Source of the DNA: Gammaproteobacteria bacterium RIFCSPLOWO2_02_FULL_56_15
GTDB taxonomy: Bacteria; Pseudomonadota; Gammaproteobacteria; Eutrophobiales; Eutrophobiaceae
Direction of reading: 5' to 3'
Assembly (NCBI GenBank): GCA_001801825.1
Contig: MGYR01000087.1
Location: 17,786 to 39,310, forward strand
Length of the DNA: 21,525 bases
Within the stretch, counting starts at the first letter, position 1. Each line of letters begins with the position of its first letter. The notes beneath the pieces were generated by a model. That model ran no database searches. It was not told the origin of the DNA and saw only the letters and a list, made by a program, of their open reading frames with translations. This document shows positions 8,006 to 16,488 of this stretch, in pieces. The position numbers and the translations under genes are program-made.

Positions 8006-9241
8006 TCAAGGGATTTCGGTGCGAATGGAAAACCGGTAAGCTTTGGGTACAATCACAATACCCTTTTCCGTCACTGTGAATCGTTTGCGATCGGTTTTTA
8101 TATCATAGCCTATGATTTCATCATCCGGCACGCTTACATGCTTGTCTATGATGGTCTTGCGGATTTTTGCATTCCTGCCGATGCGTACACCTGAAAAGAG
8201 AATGGAATCCTCCACCAGGGATTCGTCCTCGATCACGACACCCGGGAAGAGAATCGAATGATTGACGCTGCCCCCTGCAATCACGACACCGCCCGCCAGG
8301 ATCGAATTGATGAATATGCCTTCGGTCCCGGAGCTTCCGGGTACTGTCCTGGCCGGCGGTGATTGCTGTTGGTAGGTCCAGATCAGCCAGTCCGGCTGGT
8401 AAAGGTCGATAGGGGGATTGGGTTTCAGCAGATCCATGTTCGCTTCGTAATACACATCCAGGGAACGGATATCGCACCAGTACCGATCCTGAGTCACGCG
8501 GCCGCTGGTGCCGCCAAATCTGTATGCGCATGTTTTCCTGGTTTCCACCAATCGAGGCAGGATATCGCGCCTGAAATCATGGGTGGACGTTTCCTGAAGA
8601 TGATCCTTATGGAGGATATCGAACAGGACCTCACTGGAAAATATATAAACCCCCATGGATGCCCATAAAATACCTGCTTGCTCAGGCGGTGATTCCGCTG
8701 TGAAAGTGTTTTCCCGGACTCCGGTTACCTGCAAATCCTTGCCGGTGGTCAGCACACTGAAACCGGCGGCCTGTTCCGTCGGAACTTCCATACAGGCGAT
8801 GGTCACATCCGACCCGGACTCGATATGTTGCCGGAGCATGGCGGCATAATCCATCCGGTAGATATGGTCTGCAGACAGAACCAGAAACCACTCGGCGCCA
8901 CTACGATTCAGCAGATACAGGTTCTGGAACACGGCATCGGCCGTACCCTGGTACCATTCCTCGCTGACTCGCATCTGCGGGGATACTGCAGTGATATATT
9001 AACCCAGTTCCGGATTGAAGATGGTCCAGCCGTCACGCAGGTGTTTCTGCAGTGAATAGGATTTATAGTGAGTGAGTACCAGGACCCTGCGAATCCCGGA
9101 ATGCAGGCAATTCGCCAGGGTGAAATCAATGATCCGGTACTTCCCGCCGAATGGGACAGCCGGTTTCGTTCGATCCAGCGTCAAGGGTGCGAGCCTGGAT
9201 CCGGTTTCTCCGGCGAGGAGGATGGCGAGTACGTTATCCAT
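8006..9241 (-). pseudogene. glgC: Glucose-1-phosphate adenylyltransferase, broken by an in-frame stop
   Basis: Two pieces in one reading frame (80 residues from 9241, then 322 from 8974) align end to end with GlgC, which makes ADP-glucose for glycogen. A TAA at 8999-9001 falls where homologues have Glu, in ELG-stop-YITAV, so one GAA-to-TAA change explains it and no frameshift is needed. Total length (about 411 codons) is near normal. Further losses: the AGGxGxRL loop reads AGETGSRL; the glucose-1-phosphate-binding EKP motif appears as REN, replacing the Lys; conserved Gly in HDFG and DVGT are both Arg. The metal-binding Asp in DHIY and CDIRS, and the C-terminal beta-helix, remain. A promoter at 9277-9304 is intact but no ribosome site is evident. 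The alternative is an internal restart giving a truncated protein without the nucleotide-binding loop. Confidence 0.85.
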
Positions 9242-9276
9242 GGGTTGTATTCTAATGAATGGCAGGCAGGCCCGAT

Positions 9277-9304
9277 ATCATAGCGCATTACCCCGTACTA
9301 TCAA
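9277..9304 (-). promoter_or_regulatory. Sigma70-type promoter of glgC, inside the trpA end
   Basis: On the minus strand TTGATA (9299-9304, 5 of 6) is followed after 16 bases by TATGAT (9277-9282, 5 of 6). The -35 box overlaps the trpA stop codon. The expected leader is about 30 bases before the glgC ATG at 9241. Confidence 0.55.
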
Positions 9305-10077
9305 TTCGCTGCGGCCATCTGCATCAAGGACAGGTACTCCAGATAGGCGGTTTCGCCCTGCTTCTCCCAGATATCGAGGCAGGCAGTGCCGATGATGGCG
9401 ATATCCGCATGCCCCTTGAGTAGAGCCAGGTCATCTGTAGTTTTTATGCCGAAACCCAGCCCTATAGGCAGACTGGTCAGCCGGCGGCAACGTTCGAGGT
9501 AATCAATCACGTCCTGTCCCAGTTCGGTTTTGCTGCCGGTCACACCCTTGCGAGCGACACAATATACAAACCCCGATGCGTTTTCGGCGATCTCCCGGAG
9601 ACGGGCCTCGCTATTCGTGGGCGTCATCAGATGGATAGGATCAAGGCCCATCTCGCCGGCCATCACATCCAGCTCGCTGGCCTGCTCCGGGGGCAGATCA
9701 GCGATGATATAACCACGACCACCGGCAGCCTTTAGCGATCGGCAGAACGCTGCATGTCCCAAGCGGAATACCGGGTTGTAATATCCCATAAACAATAATG
9801 GAAATTTAAATTCCCGGTTGGCCCGCGTCATGAATTCAAAATAGCGATCCCGGTTCATTCCCTGTTGCAGGGCGACCTGATTGGCGCGCACAAAAACAGG
9901 ACCATCAGCGATGGGCTCACTGAAGGGCATCTGCAATTCCACCAGGGCAATCCCCGCTTTGCACATACATTCCAGCATGCGCCAGTTATCTTCCAAGGAT
10001 GGATAACCCACCACCGTGTGCATCATCAACAGCAGCGGCTGAGATTGCAGTTTCAGTTTAATATATTCTTCAAGCAC
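9301..10077 (-). CDS. trpA: Tryptophan synthase alpha chain (divergent)
   Basis: A 258-residue TIM-barrel protein, near the usual TrpA length. It cleaves indole-3-glycerol phosphate to indole, passed to TrpB. The catalytic acids are present: Glu47 in VELQMPFSEP and Asp58 in IADGP. The GVTG loop is present and GFGI is kept, while the phosphate-site GSA motif reads GTA. Overall it is rather unlike the enterobacterial protein (MMHTVVGYPSLEDN at the first strand). The start is a GTG 4 bases after the trpB stop with no good ribosome site nearby, consistent with translational coupling to trpB. The usual trpF and trpC are not nearby. Confidence 0.88.
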   Translation of the reverse strand: MLEEYIKLKLQSQPLLLMMHTVVGYPSLEDNWRMLECMCKAGIALVELQMPFSEPIADGPVFVRANQVALQQGMNRDRYFEFMTRANREFKFPLLFMGYYNPVFRLGHAAFCRSLKAAGGRGYIIADLPPEQASELDVMAGEMGLDPIHLMTPTNSEARLREIAENASGFVYCVARKGVTGSKTELGQDVIDYLERCRRLTSLPIGLGFGIKTTDDLALLKGHADIAIIGTACLDIWEKQGETAYLEYLSLMQMAAAN

Positions 10078-10081
10078 TTTT

Positions 10082-11341
10082 TCAGTTGGCTACTCCAACC
10101 TTGCGGCGAAGGAATTCCTTCCATTTTTCGTCCGCCAAGGCTTCTGCTATGGTAAAGATGTCTTTGTCGCCACGCCCGGATAAATTAATGAGGATATCTT
10201 CGCCTGGGCTCATCGAATCCGCCTCCTTCAACACCTGGGCGACTGCATGACTGCTTTCCAGCGCGGGAATGATCCCTTCCTGCCGGACCAGGATCCTGAA
10301 GGCATCAATTACCTCGTTATCTGTGGCCGCCGTGAAGCGTATACGGCCTGTGTCATGCAACCAGGCAAGAATGGGTCCGACACCAATATAATCGAGTCCC
10401 GCCGAGATCGAGTGAGTCTCCCGCATCTGCCCATCGTGATCCTGGATAAAATACGTCCGGTACCCCTGAGCCACCCCGGGACAAGCGTCTTTCCCCGCGA
10501 TTCTTGCTGCATGTCGGTGACTGTCCAGACCGAGACCTCCCGCTTCCACTCCTACCAGTTCTACTTCATCATCCAGGAATCCGGAAAAAATCCCGCTGGC
10601 ATTGGAGCCGCCACCCACACAGGCATAGATACGATTGGGGAGTCTCCCCCTCAGGTTCAGCATTTGATCCCGCGCCTCCTGTCCGATGATGGACTGGAAA
10701 TAGGTCACCATCAAGGGAAATGGGTGGGGACCACAGACGGTTCCCAATACATAGTGAGTATCCGCCATGGTACCTGCCCAATCACGCATTGCTGCGTTGA
10801 TAGCATCCTTCAAGGTACGTGTCCCGTCCTCCACGGAAACCACCTGTGCCCCCAGTTGTTCCATCCAGAATACGTTCGGTCGCTGACGTTCGACATCCAC
10901 CGCCCCCATATAGATCGTGCAGTCATAACCAAATCTTGCCGCCATGGTAGCCGTTGCCACACCATGCTGGCCCGCTCCGGTTTCGGCAATCACACGCTTC
11001 TTCCCCATACGCCTGACCAGCAATCCCTGCCCCATTACGTTATTGACCTTGTGCGCCCCGGTATGATTCAGATCCTCTCTTTTCAGAAAAATGTTAACAC
11101 CGTATTTTCTGCTGAGGTTTTCGCAATGACTGATTGGCGTGGGCCGACAGGAATAACTTCCCATCAGTTTCACGTAATCGTTCCAGAAGGAGGTATCCCT
11201 GCTAGCCTCATTGAAAGCCCATGCAAGTTCTGAGATGGTCTCATGTAGTATCTCGGGGATATAGGCGCCGCCGTACTCGCCAAAAAAACCTTCGCGTCCT
11301 TTTGCGAATTGGAATAACTCCTGAAACGTACTCTTGCTCAT
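10082..11341 (-). CDS. trpB: Tryptophan synthase beta chain
   Basis: A 419-residue PLP enzyme joining indole and serine to make tryptophan. GEYGGAYIPEIL near residue 21, the PLP Lys98 in NHTGAHKVNN, catalytic Glu120 in AETGAGQHG, the phosphate loop GGGSNA, and the C-terminal ESSHA and SGRGDKD motifs are all intact, so it should be active. The GGAYIPEILH opening and NHTGAHK site look more like TrpB of Bacteroidetes-type bacteria than of Enterobacteria, a hint of transfer that only a tree can settle. It forms a two-gene unit with trpA and has its own promoter at 11376-11404. The leader has no run of Trp codons or attenuator. Confidence 0.93.
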   Translation of the reverse strand: MSKSTFQELFQFAKGREGFFGEYGGAYIPEILHETISELAWAFNEASRDTSFWNDYVKLMGSYSCRPTPISHCENLSRKYGVNIFLKREDLNHTGAHKVNNVMGQGLLVRRMGKKRVIAETGAGQHGVATATMAARFGYDCTIYMGAVDVERQRPNVFWMEQLGAQVVSVEDGTRTLKDAINAAMRDWAGTMADTHYVLGTVCGPHPFPLMVTYFQSIIGQEARDQMLNLRGRLPNRIYACVGGGSNASGIFSGFLDDEVELVGVEAGGLGLDSHRHAARIAGKDACPGVAQGYRTYFIQDHDGQMRETHSISAGLDYIGVGPILAWLHDTGRIRFTAATDNEVIDAFRILVRQEGIIPALESSHAVAQVLKEADSMSPGEDILINLSGRGDKDIFTIAEALADEKWKEFLRRKVGVAN

Positions 11342-11375
11342 GCTAAGAATTCCGACCTGTTATTGCAAAACCCGC

Positions 11376-11404
11376 ATTATAGGTGAATGACCCGGTGAAG
11401 TCGT
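11376..11404 (-). promoter_or_regulatory. Promoter of trpBA
   Basis: On the minus strand there is a perfect TATAAT (11376-11381) with ACGACT (11399-11404) 17 bases upstream, sharing only the central GAC with the -35 consensus. This would give a leader of about 28 bases before the trpB ATG. A weak -35 with a perfect -10 may indicate an activator or moderate expression. Confidence 0.5.
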
Positions 11405-11436
11405 GAGCGGAAAAACAGAGAGATGATGAGTGGTTT

Positions 11437-12369
11437 TCACAAACGCTGGATATTCTGGCCTGAGAGAAAATCATTCAGGGTGCGTGCCAATAATTCAGGT
11501 TGATCGAGATGAATCATGTGTCCGGATTCCGGTATGGTGATTTCCTGGAGGTCCGCAAACCAGGGGAAAAAATCCTCACGCATCCCCTCTTCATAATAGC
11601 GTGACCAGGTATGGGAATCGGCCCCCAGAACCAGTAGAGTGGGGGCACGGACACGGCGCCAGCACGCCCTGGCTTCCTCCCTGCGATAGAGAATCGGGTT
11701 CAGCATCCTGTGATTTGGATCGCTACGACTGGTCCATTTTCCCGATTCGGTCTTTCTGCTCCAGTAAGGGGCAAGAAAGCTGGCCCTGTCAGGCGTAATA
11801 TGGGGGGCGCGTTTCCTGATGATTTCAACATAAGCGGATTGTTCTTCATATTCGTTGAATATCGGCCGGTCCCGCCATTGCAGTAACCATTTCGCAAATC
11901 TCCCCGGCGCCTGATCCGGAGTTGTTTCCAGAAGACCGAAAGAATCGATGGTGACGAGTTGACTGACCCGATCAGGCAGGATTCCCGCATAATGTGTGAC
12001 AATATTTCCACCCATGCTGTGACCCACGAGCCGAGCCGGATTATCGCCGCTGAACTTGGCAAGCATGGCATCCAAGTCTGCCAGGTAATCAGGAAACCAG
12101 TATCCCCTTGCATTCCAGCCACTTTCGCCAAATCCCTGCAGGTCGGGAGCAATCACAAGCCAACGATCCGCCAACTGCTCCGCAAGAAACTGAAAACTCA
12201 TGGCGGTATCGGCAAATCCGTGCATCAGGTAAATGGCAGGTGCGGAGTCTGTACCCCAAAGGTAGAAGTTGTAATCCAGTGATCGGATCCTGGTGCGATG
12301 CACCCGGGGTGTATAAACAGGTTGATACGCCATAATTTCTCTTGCAGGAAAAGCAGGGATGCTCGCCAT
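11437..12369 (-). CDS. Alpha/beta-fold hydrolase
   Basis: A 310-residue protein with the alpha/beta-hydrolase fold: oxyanion motif HGF at 50-52, nucleophile Ser118 in GHSMGG, probable acid Asp251 in LGAD, and His284 in SGHMIH. All catalytic residues are in the usual order and spacing. There is no signal peptide, so it should be cytoplasmic. The substrate cannot be read from sequence; esterase, epoxide hydrolase or C-C hydrolase are all possible. Two starts are possible: the ATG at 12369 (AGGG upstream) or the ATG at 12333, which drops 12 residues poorly fitting the family. It lies upstream of trpBA with a 95-base gap holding the trpBA promoter, so it is probably a separate unit, and it diverges from the class V aminotransferase. 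Confidence 0.88.
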   Translation of the reverse strand: MASIPAFPAREIMAYQPVYTPRVHRTRIRSLDYNFYLWGTDSAPAIYLMHGFADTAMSFQFLAEQLADRWLVIAPDLQGFGESGWNARGYWFPDYLADLDAMLAKFSGDNPARLVGHSMGGNIVTHYAGILPDRVSQLVTIDSFGLLETTPDQAPGRFAKWLLQWRDRPIFNEYEEQSAYVEIIRKRAPHITPDRASFLAPYWSRKTESGKWTSRSDPNHRMLNPILYRREEARACWRRVRAPTLLVLGADSHTWSRYYEEGMREDFFPWFADLQEITIPESGHMIHLDQPELLARTLNDFLSGQNIQRL

Positions 12370-12503
12370 TCTGCCCTAACTCACCGGCATCTCAAAACGA
12401 TTCCCGGTTCCGATATTTCCTGGTTACGTGAATATGCAGTGAAATAATATCCAACCGGATCTACCATTAAGAACCACCTATGAAACCATGGGGACTATCA
12501 TGT

Positions 12504-13643
12504 ATGCGTAAGCTCCTGGCGCGGGAATTTCCGCAGGATCAAGAAGTGATATACCTCAATCACGCGGCGGTTGCACCCTGGCCGTTGCGTACCTGTGAGG
12601 CTGTGCGTGCCTTTGCCTGGGAGAACACCCATACAGGCGCACGGGATTACAGCCGCTGGATGGCTCGAGAGATGACGCTTAGGAAACAGTTGCAACAACT
12701 CATCAATGCACCATCAGTAAGAGATATTGCCTTCACCAAGAATACCTCGGAGGCAATTTCCCTTGTGGCATGCGGGATCGAATGGCATCCCGAGGATAAC
12801 ATCGTCACCACCGATGAGGAATTTCCCTCAAACCGCATTCCCTGGCAGGCACAGGCGGCTTACGGAGTGGAATTAAGAGAGGTTCCTATCCATCTGCCGG
12901 AACCTGAACTAGCTCTGATTGGCGCCTGCGATCGGAATACGCGGCTGCTGACCGTCAGTTCCGTACAATACGGCTCCGGAATTCGTCTCGACCTGGAATT
13001 ACTGGGCCGCCATTGTCGGGAACAAGGCATTCTATTCTGTGTGGACGCGATTCAAAGTATCGGTGCCGTCGATTTTGACGTGCAGACTGTCGGAGCGGAT
13101 TTCGTCATGGCCGATGGGCATAAATGGATGCTGGGACCTGAAGGCCTTGCTCTATTCTACAGCACTCCCGAGGCACGGGATTGCTTGCGGCTGCACCAGT
13201 ATGGTTGGCATATGACAGCCTCCGCCGGGAATTTCGACCAGCGTGACTGGCGAATCGCAGACTCCGCACTGCGGTTTGAGTGTGGCAGCCCGAACATGCT
13301 GGGGATCCATGCCCTTTCCGCCAGCATCTCCTTATTGCTGGAAATTGGTATGCAGGAGATCACCCGGCTGGTGCTTGAAAAGACGACGTATCTTTATGAA
13401 CGGATGGCTACCATCGCTGGAATTCACTTTCTCACGCCACGCGAAGCACAGCGGCGTGCAGGGATCCTTGGCTTCAGGATCCACAGTGTGGATAATCCTA
13501 TATTGCATCGAAAGTTACTGGAGCAAGGGGTCATATGCGCTCAGCGGGGTGGCGGGATCCGCTTTTCACCACATTTTTATACGAGTCTCTCTAAGCTTGA
13601 CAGTGCAATTGAAATCCTGAACAAAACGCTTTGTGATATGTGA
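12504..13643 (+). CDS. Class V aminotransferase (cysteine desulfurase/isopenicillin N epimerase-like)
   Basis: A 379-residue fold-type I PLP enzyme. YLNHAAVAPWP at about 17-27 is the substrate-entry start of the family, TKNTSEA (79-85) binds cofactor phosphate, Asp181 and Gln184 in VDAIQSIGA contact the PLP ring, and Lys207 in ADGHKW forms the Schiff base. No obvious cysteine-desulfurase active-site Cys loop is seen near the C-terminus, so a general aminotransferase or lyase is likelier than an IscS-like sulfur donor. The ATG at 12504 is chosen because GGGGA lies 9 bases upstream; the in-frame ATG at 12480 lacks a ribosome site and would add 8 residues. It is convergent with tatD, with 14 bases between them. 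Confidence 0.85.
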   Translation: MRKLLAREFPQDQEVIYLNHAAVAPWPLRTCEAVRAFAWENTHTGARDYSRWMAREMTLRKQLQQLINAPSVRDIAFTKNTSEAISLVACGIEWHPEDNIVTTDEEFPSNRIPWQAQAAYGVELREVPIHLPEPELALIGACDRNTRLLTVSSVQYGSGIRLDLELLGRHCREQGILFCVDAIQSIGAVDFDVQTVGADFVMADGHKWMLGPEGLALFYSTPEARDCLRLHQYGWHMTASAGNFDQRDWRIADSALRFECGSPNMLGIHALSASISLLLEIGMQEITRLVLEKTTYLYERMATIAGIHFLTPREAQRRAGILGFRIHSVDNPILHRKLLEQGVICAQRGGGIRFSPHFYTSLSKLDSAIEILNKTLCDM

Positions 13644-13657
13644 AAACAGTTTGTCAA

Positions 13658-14428
13658 CTACAACCTCTCCGGGAGGAAGAGACGATAAAAGTTTTCAGTG
13701 GTGATCCGGGCAATCTCTTCCAGCGGCATCCCCCTCAGCTCTGCCAGATGCTCCGCCACGTGCCTGACATAGGCCGGACGGTTCTGCCGCCCACGATGCG
13801 GTACCGGCGCCAGATAAGGGGCATCGGTTTCGATCAGGATCCGGTCCAGGGGCACTTGCATGGCGACTTCCCTGAGCGCGTTCGCATTGCGAAAGGTCAC
13901 GATGCCGGAGAAGGAAATATAAAAACCGAGACCCATGGCGCGAACAGCAGTCTCCATATCATCCACAAAGCAATGCATCACGCCGCCGACCTGGTGTGCT
14001 GATTCCTCTTCCAGGATGCGAATCACATCCTCTTGCGCCTCGCGGGAATGAATGATGAGGGGTTTGCCGAGCTTGCGGGCAATTTTGATATGCTCCCTGA
14101 ATCGTATTTGCTGCCATTCCAGATCCCCTTGGCTGCGGAAATAATCCAACCCGGTTTCGCCTATCGCGACCACACCTGGATCATCTGCTATGACAAGCAT
14201 CTGTTCGCGATCCAATGCCTGTTCGGGACTCGCATTGGGATGGATACCGATCGCAGCCGAGACACATGCATACTCCCGGCCCAGAGCAATGATTTCCGGC
14301 CATGTGTCTTTGTCAATCGCAACACACAGCATGTGATGTACGCCCTGGCTTTCCGCCTCTGTGACGATGGCGGGTATTCCGCCAGGCATCTCGATCTCCG
14401 TCAAATGACAATGAGAATCAACCAGCAC
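13658..14428 (-). CDS. tatD: TatD-family metal-dependent DNase/hydrolase
   Basis: A 256-residue TIM-barrel amidohydrolase-like nuclease. The metal ligands are all visible: His6 and His8 in DSHCH, Glu91 in GETGLDYF, His127 in IIHSRE, His152 in MHCF, and Asp202 in ETDAPYLAP. Family members act as 3'-5' exonucleases or deoxyribonucleases in repair. The gene follows holB-pilZ as in Pseudomonas-type clusters. The start is GTG at 14428. An 86-base gap separates it from pilZ, with no clear terminator. Confidence 0.93.
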   Translation of the reverse strand: MLVDSHCHLTEIEMPGGIPAIVTEAESQGVHHMLCVAIDKDTWPEIIALGREYACVSAAIGIHPNASPEQALDREQMLVIADDPGVVAIGETGLDYFRSQGDLEWQQIRFREHIKIARKLGKPLIIHSREAQEDVIRILEEESAHQVGGVMHCFVDDMETAVRAMGLGFYISFSGIVTFRNANALREVAMQVPLDRILIETDAPYLAPVPHRGRQNRPAYVRHVAEHLAELRGMPLEEIARITTENFYRLFLPERL

Positions 14429-14514
14429 GCTTCACCGCCGATGAGGGTATCTAATACAAGTTACTACTGGACGAGGCTTACTGTGCGTCGGCTGATATCC
14501 GGAAGCAGTTACAG

Positions 14515-14874
14515 CTATATGGTATGTGTAGCGCGATCGGATTTGAGAGCACCGGCCAGTTGGGTTTCTATCTTGTTCTTGGTCGCCCCTTTATCCAGTT
14601 CACTGAACTGCACACCGATCCCCGCAGTCTTGTTCCCCTGCGCACCTCTTGGAGTTATCCATACAACCCTGCCCGCAACGGGTAATTTTTCCTTGCTGTC
14701 GGTCAGGGTCAACAACATGAACACTTCATCACCCAGTTTATAAGACTTGGCGGTGGGTATGAACAGACCGCCGTTCTTGATGAAAGGCATATAGGAGGCA
14801 TAAAGGGCGCTCTTATCCCGGATTGTCAATGACAATATGCCTTGTCTCGGGTCACGACCACCTGCAGCACTCAC
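14515..14874 (-). CDS. pilZ: Type IV pilus assembly protein PilZ
   Basis: A 119-residue single PilZ domain that tracks the Pseudomonas PilZ closely from start to end (LSLTIRDKSALYASYMPFI, NGGLFIP, VAGRVVW, GVQF, KIETQLAGALKSDR). Like that protein it lacks the RxxxR and D/NxSxxG residues that bind cyclic di-GMP, so it most likely works by protein contacts in pilus biogenesis and twitching. The start is GTG, overlapping the holB stop by 4 bases (GTGA), with GAGGA upstream. It is the last of the tightly overlapping mltG-tmk-holB-pilZ genes. Confidence 0.94.
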   Translation of the reverse strand: MSAAGGRDPRQGILSLTIRDKSALYASYMPFIKNGGLFIPTAKSYKLGDEVFMLLTLTDSKEKLPVAGRVVWITPRGAQGNKTAGIGVQFSELDKGATKNKIETQLAGALKSDRATHTI

Positions 14875-15866
14875 ATTACTTGTCCTCTGGTTCCGACGGT
14901 TAGATTTTGCCAGTAAATGATGAAATCTTCCAGCAGCCCCTGCTTGCTGAGGTTGAAAGTGCCTGTTGCCAGCGAATAGTTCCTGCTGGCCAAGTCATAA
15001 CAGGACAAAATCTGCGACAAGTCTAATCCTTTTGCCAACTCTTGCAACTCCGCTGCAATTCCCTTCTCATCCCCCGTGGATGAAACTCTGCACGATTTCA
15101 ACCTGCTCATTCTGGAAAAATACATCACCAGGCAGGAAAAGACCTCTTGAATGTCAAGTGACTGCCATTTTTCCGCCAGCCGGATGGGATCTGACTTTTT
15201 CTTCAGATCTCTGAGGATCTCATAGCGGAGGGTAAGGGTATCATTTTCAAGCATTGCTACTACACGGAGCGGCTCTCCCCGCGTCATCATTAATAAATCA
15301 CCCAGCTCATGCCCCTCTTTCAACCGTTTGCTTAGCCAGTCAAGTGCAGTTAGATCATAGACCGGGGGAAAGGAAATTCTTTGGCAACGGCTGCGAATCG
15401 TTGTCGGTAACCTTGCTGGCTGTTGTGAAACAAGCAGGATCAGTGCATCCCCTGGTGGTTCTTCCAGAACTTTCAACAGAGTATTCGCGGCATTCCAATT
15501 CATTCCTTCGGCGGGTGACACGATTGCCACCTTCAGCCCACCGCAATGGCTACTGAGCTGGAAGTAATCAATCAGATCCCTGGCTGCATCCACCTTGATT
15601 TGCCTGCTTTCCTCCTCCGGCCCAACCCGCAATAGATCAGGATGGTTCCCGGCGCTCAGTAACACGCAAGAACGGCACTCGCCGCAGGCAACATCCACAC
15701 CGATTTGCGATTCACAGAGCATTCTGTACGCCAGGCAATCAGCAAACTGTCCGGGACCGGTTCCTTCCGGACCGTCAAGCAGCAGTGCATGGTGGAGTCT
15801 GGAATGGTTCCTGGCTTTAAGCAGTTGGTCCCACTGCTTTTGATGCCATGGGAGCAGTTCTAGCAT
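14871..15866 (-). CDS. holB: DNA polymerase III delta' subunit
   Basis: A 331-residue clamp-loader subunit. It has four zinc-binding cysteines (Cys51, 61, 64, 67), AANTLLKVLEEPP, and TTIRSRC with the conserved Ser-Arg-Cys. The P-loop reads GPEGTGPGQ, without the usual Lys; delta' normally does not hydrolyse ATP, so this is expected. The tmk stop overlaps this start by 7 bases and the pilZ start overlaps its stop by 4 bases, so translation is coupled. Length and order match the gammaproteobacterial arrangement. Confidence 0.93.
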   Translation of the reverse strand: MLELLPWHQKQWDQLLKARNHSRLHHALLLDGPEGTGPGQFADCLAYRMLCESQIGVDVACGECRSCVLLSAGNHPDLLRVGPEEESRQIKVDAARDLIDYFQLSSHCGGLKVAIVSPAEGMNWNAANTLLKVLEEPPGDALILLVSQQPARLPTTIRSRCQRISFPPVYDLTALDWLSKRLKEGHELGDLLMMTRGEPLRVVAMLENDTLTLRYEILRDLKKKSDPIRLAEKWQSLDIQEVFSCLVMYFSRMSRLKSCRVSSTGDEKGIAAELQELAKGLDLSQILSCYDLASRNYSLATGTFNLSKQGLLEDFIIYWQNLTVGTRGQVM

Positions 15867-16486
15867 AAGCCCCGTGCGGTGAGTATCTCGATGATTTCAG
15901 CCTGCACGACCGCAATCGGCTGCGCTGCGTCAACTACCTTCACTCTATCGGGTTCCTGCTCTGCTATTCTGAGGTAGCCATTGCGGACACGGTGAAAGAA
16001 ATCGATGGATTCAGATTCAAACCGATCCGCTGCGCTTCTGCCTCCTGCGCGTTGCAGTCCGATGGCCGGATCCATGTCGAACAATATGGTCAGGTCAGGT
16101 TTCAATCCCCCCTGTACGAGCGCCTCCAAAGTCCGTATCTGGTCAGTTGCTATACCCCGGCCACCACCCTGATAGGCATAGGTGGCATCGGTAAACCGGT
16201 CACAGATAACAACCTCGCCCACAGCCAACGCCGGCCGGATGATTTCTTCCAAGTGCTGACTTCTGGCGCTGAAAATCAGCAACAATTCCGTCATCGCGCT
16301 CACACCTGCATCACGGGCATGGAGCAGGAGTTCCCGGATATCTTCCCCGGCCCTGGTACCGCCTGGTTCGCGGCTTAACGTAACCGTTCTCCCAGACTGT
16401 TCAATCTGTTTACCGATGAATGCGGCATGAGTACTCTTGCCGGCCCCCTCCACGCCTTCCAGTGTAATGAACAGGCCCCTCGACAT
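15860..16486 (-). CDS. tmk: Thymidylate kinase
   Basis: A 208-residue P-loop kinase making dTDP from dTMP. Walker A GVEGAGKST (11-19), SREPGGT (38-44), the DR motif Asp96-Arg97 and YQGGGRG are present, with the lid around GGRSAADRFE. The ATG at 16486 is chosen since AGGA lies 6 bases upstream. The ATG at 16492 would overlap the mltG stop by 4 bases and give two extra residues, but it abuts the AGGA directly. Downstream it overlaps holB by 7 bases. Confidence 0.94.
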   Translation of the reverse strand: MSRGLFITLEGVEGAGKSTHAAFIGKQIEQSGRTVTLSREPGGTRAGEDIRELLLHARDAGVSAMTELLLIFSARSQHLEEIIRPALAVGEVVICDRFTDATYAYQGGGRGIATDQIRTLEALVQGGLKPDLTILFDMDPAIGLQRAGGRSAADRFESESIDFFHRVRNGYLRIAEQEPDRVKVVDAAQPIAVVQAEIIEILTARGLC

Positions 16487-16488
16487 CT

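Noticed and set aside
8975..9001. Frameshift or programmed recoding in glgC
   Set aside because: Both halves are in the same frame, so a plain in-frame stop suffices; no slippery run or obvious read-through context was seen.
10247..11233. Long open frame (328 codons) on the plus strand
   Set aside because: It lies entirely antisense to trpB, whose motifs are complete; the encoded sequence is low-quality and has no family features or ribosome site.
11342..11436. trp attenuator or leader peptide before trpB
   Set aside because: No small frame with tandem Trp codons and no alternating hairpins; only a promoter is visible.
14515..14874. PilZ as a cyclic di-GMP receptor
   Set aside because: The RxxxR and D/NxSxxG binding residues are absent, as in Pseudomonas PilZ itself.
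15741..15780. Broken P-loop in HolB as a sign of decay
   Set aside because: Delta' subunits normally lack a working Walker A; the zinc cysteines and SRC motif are intact.
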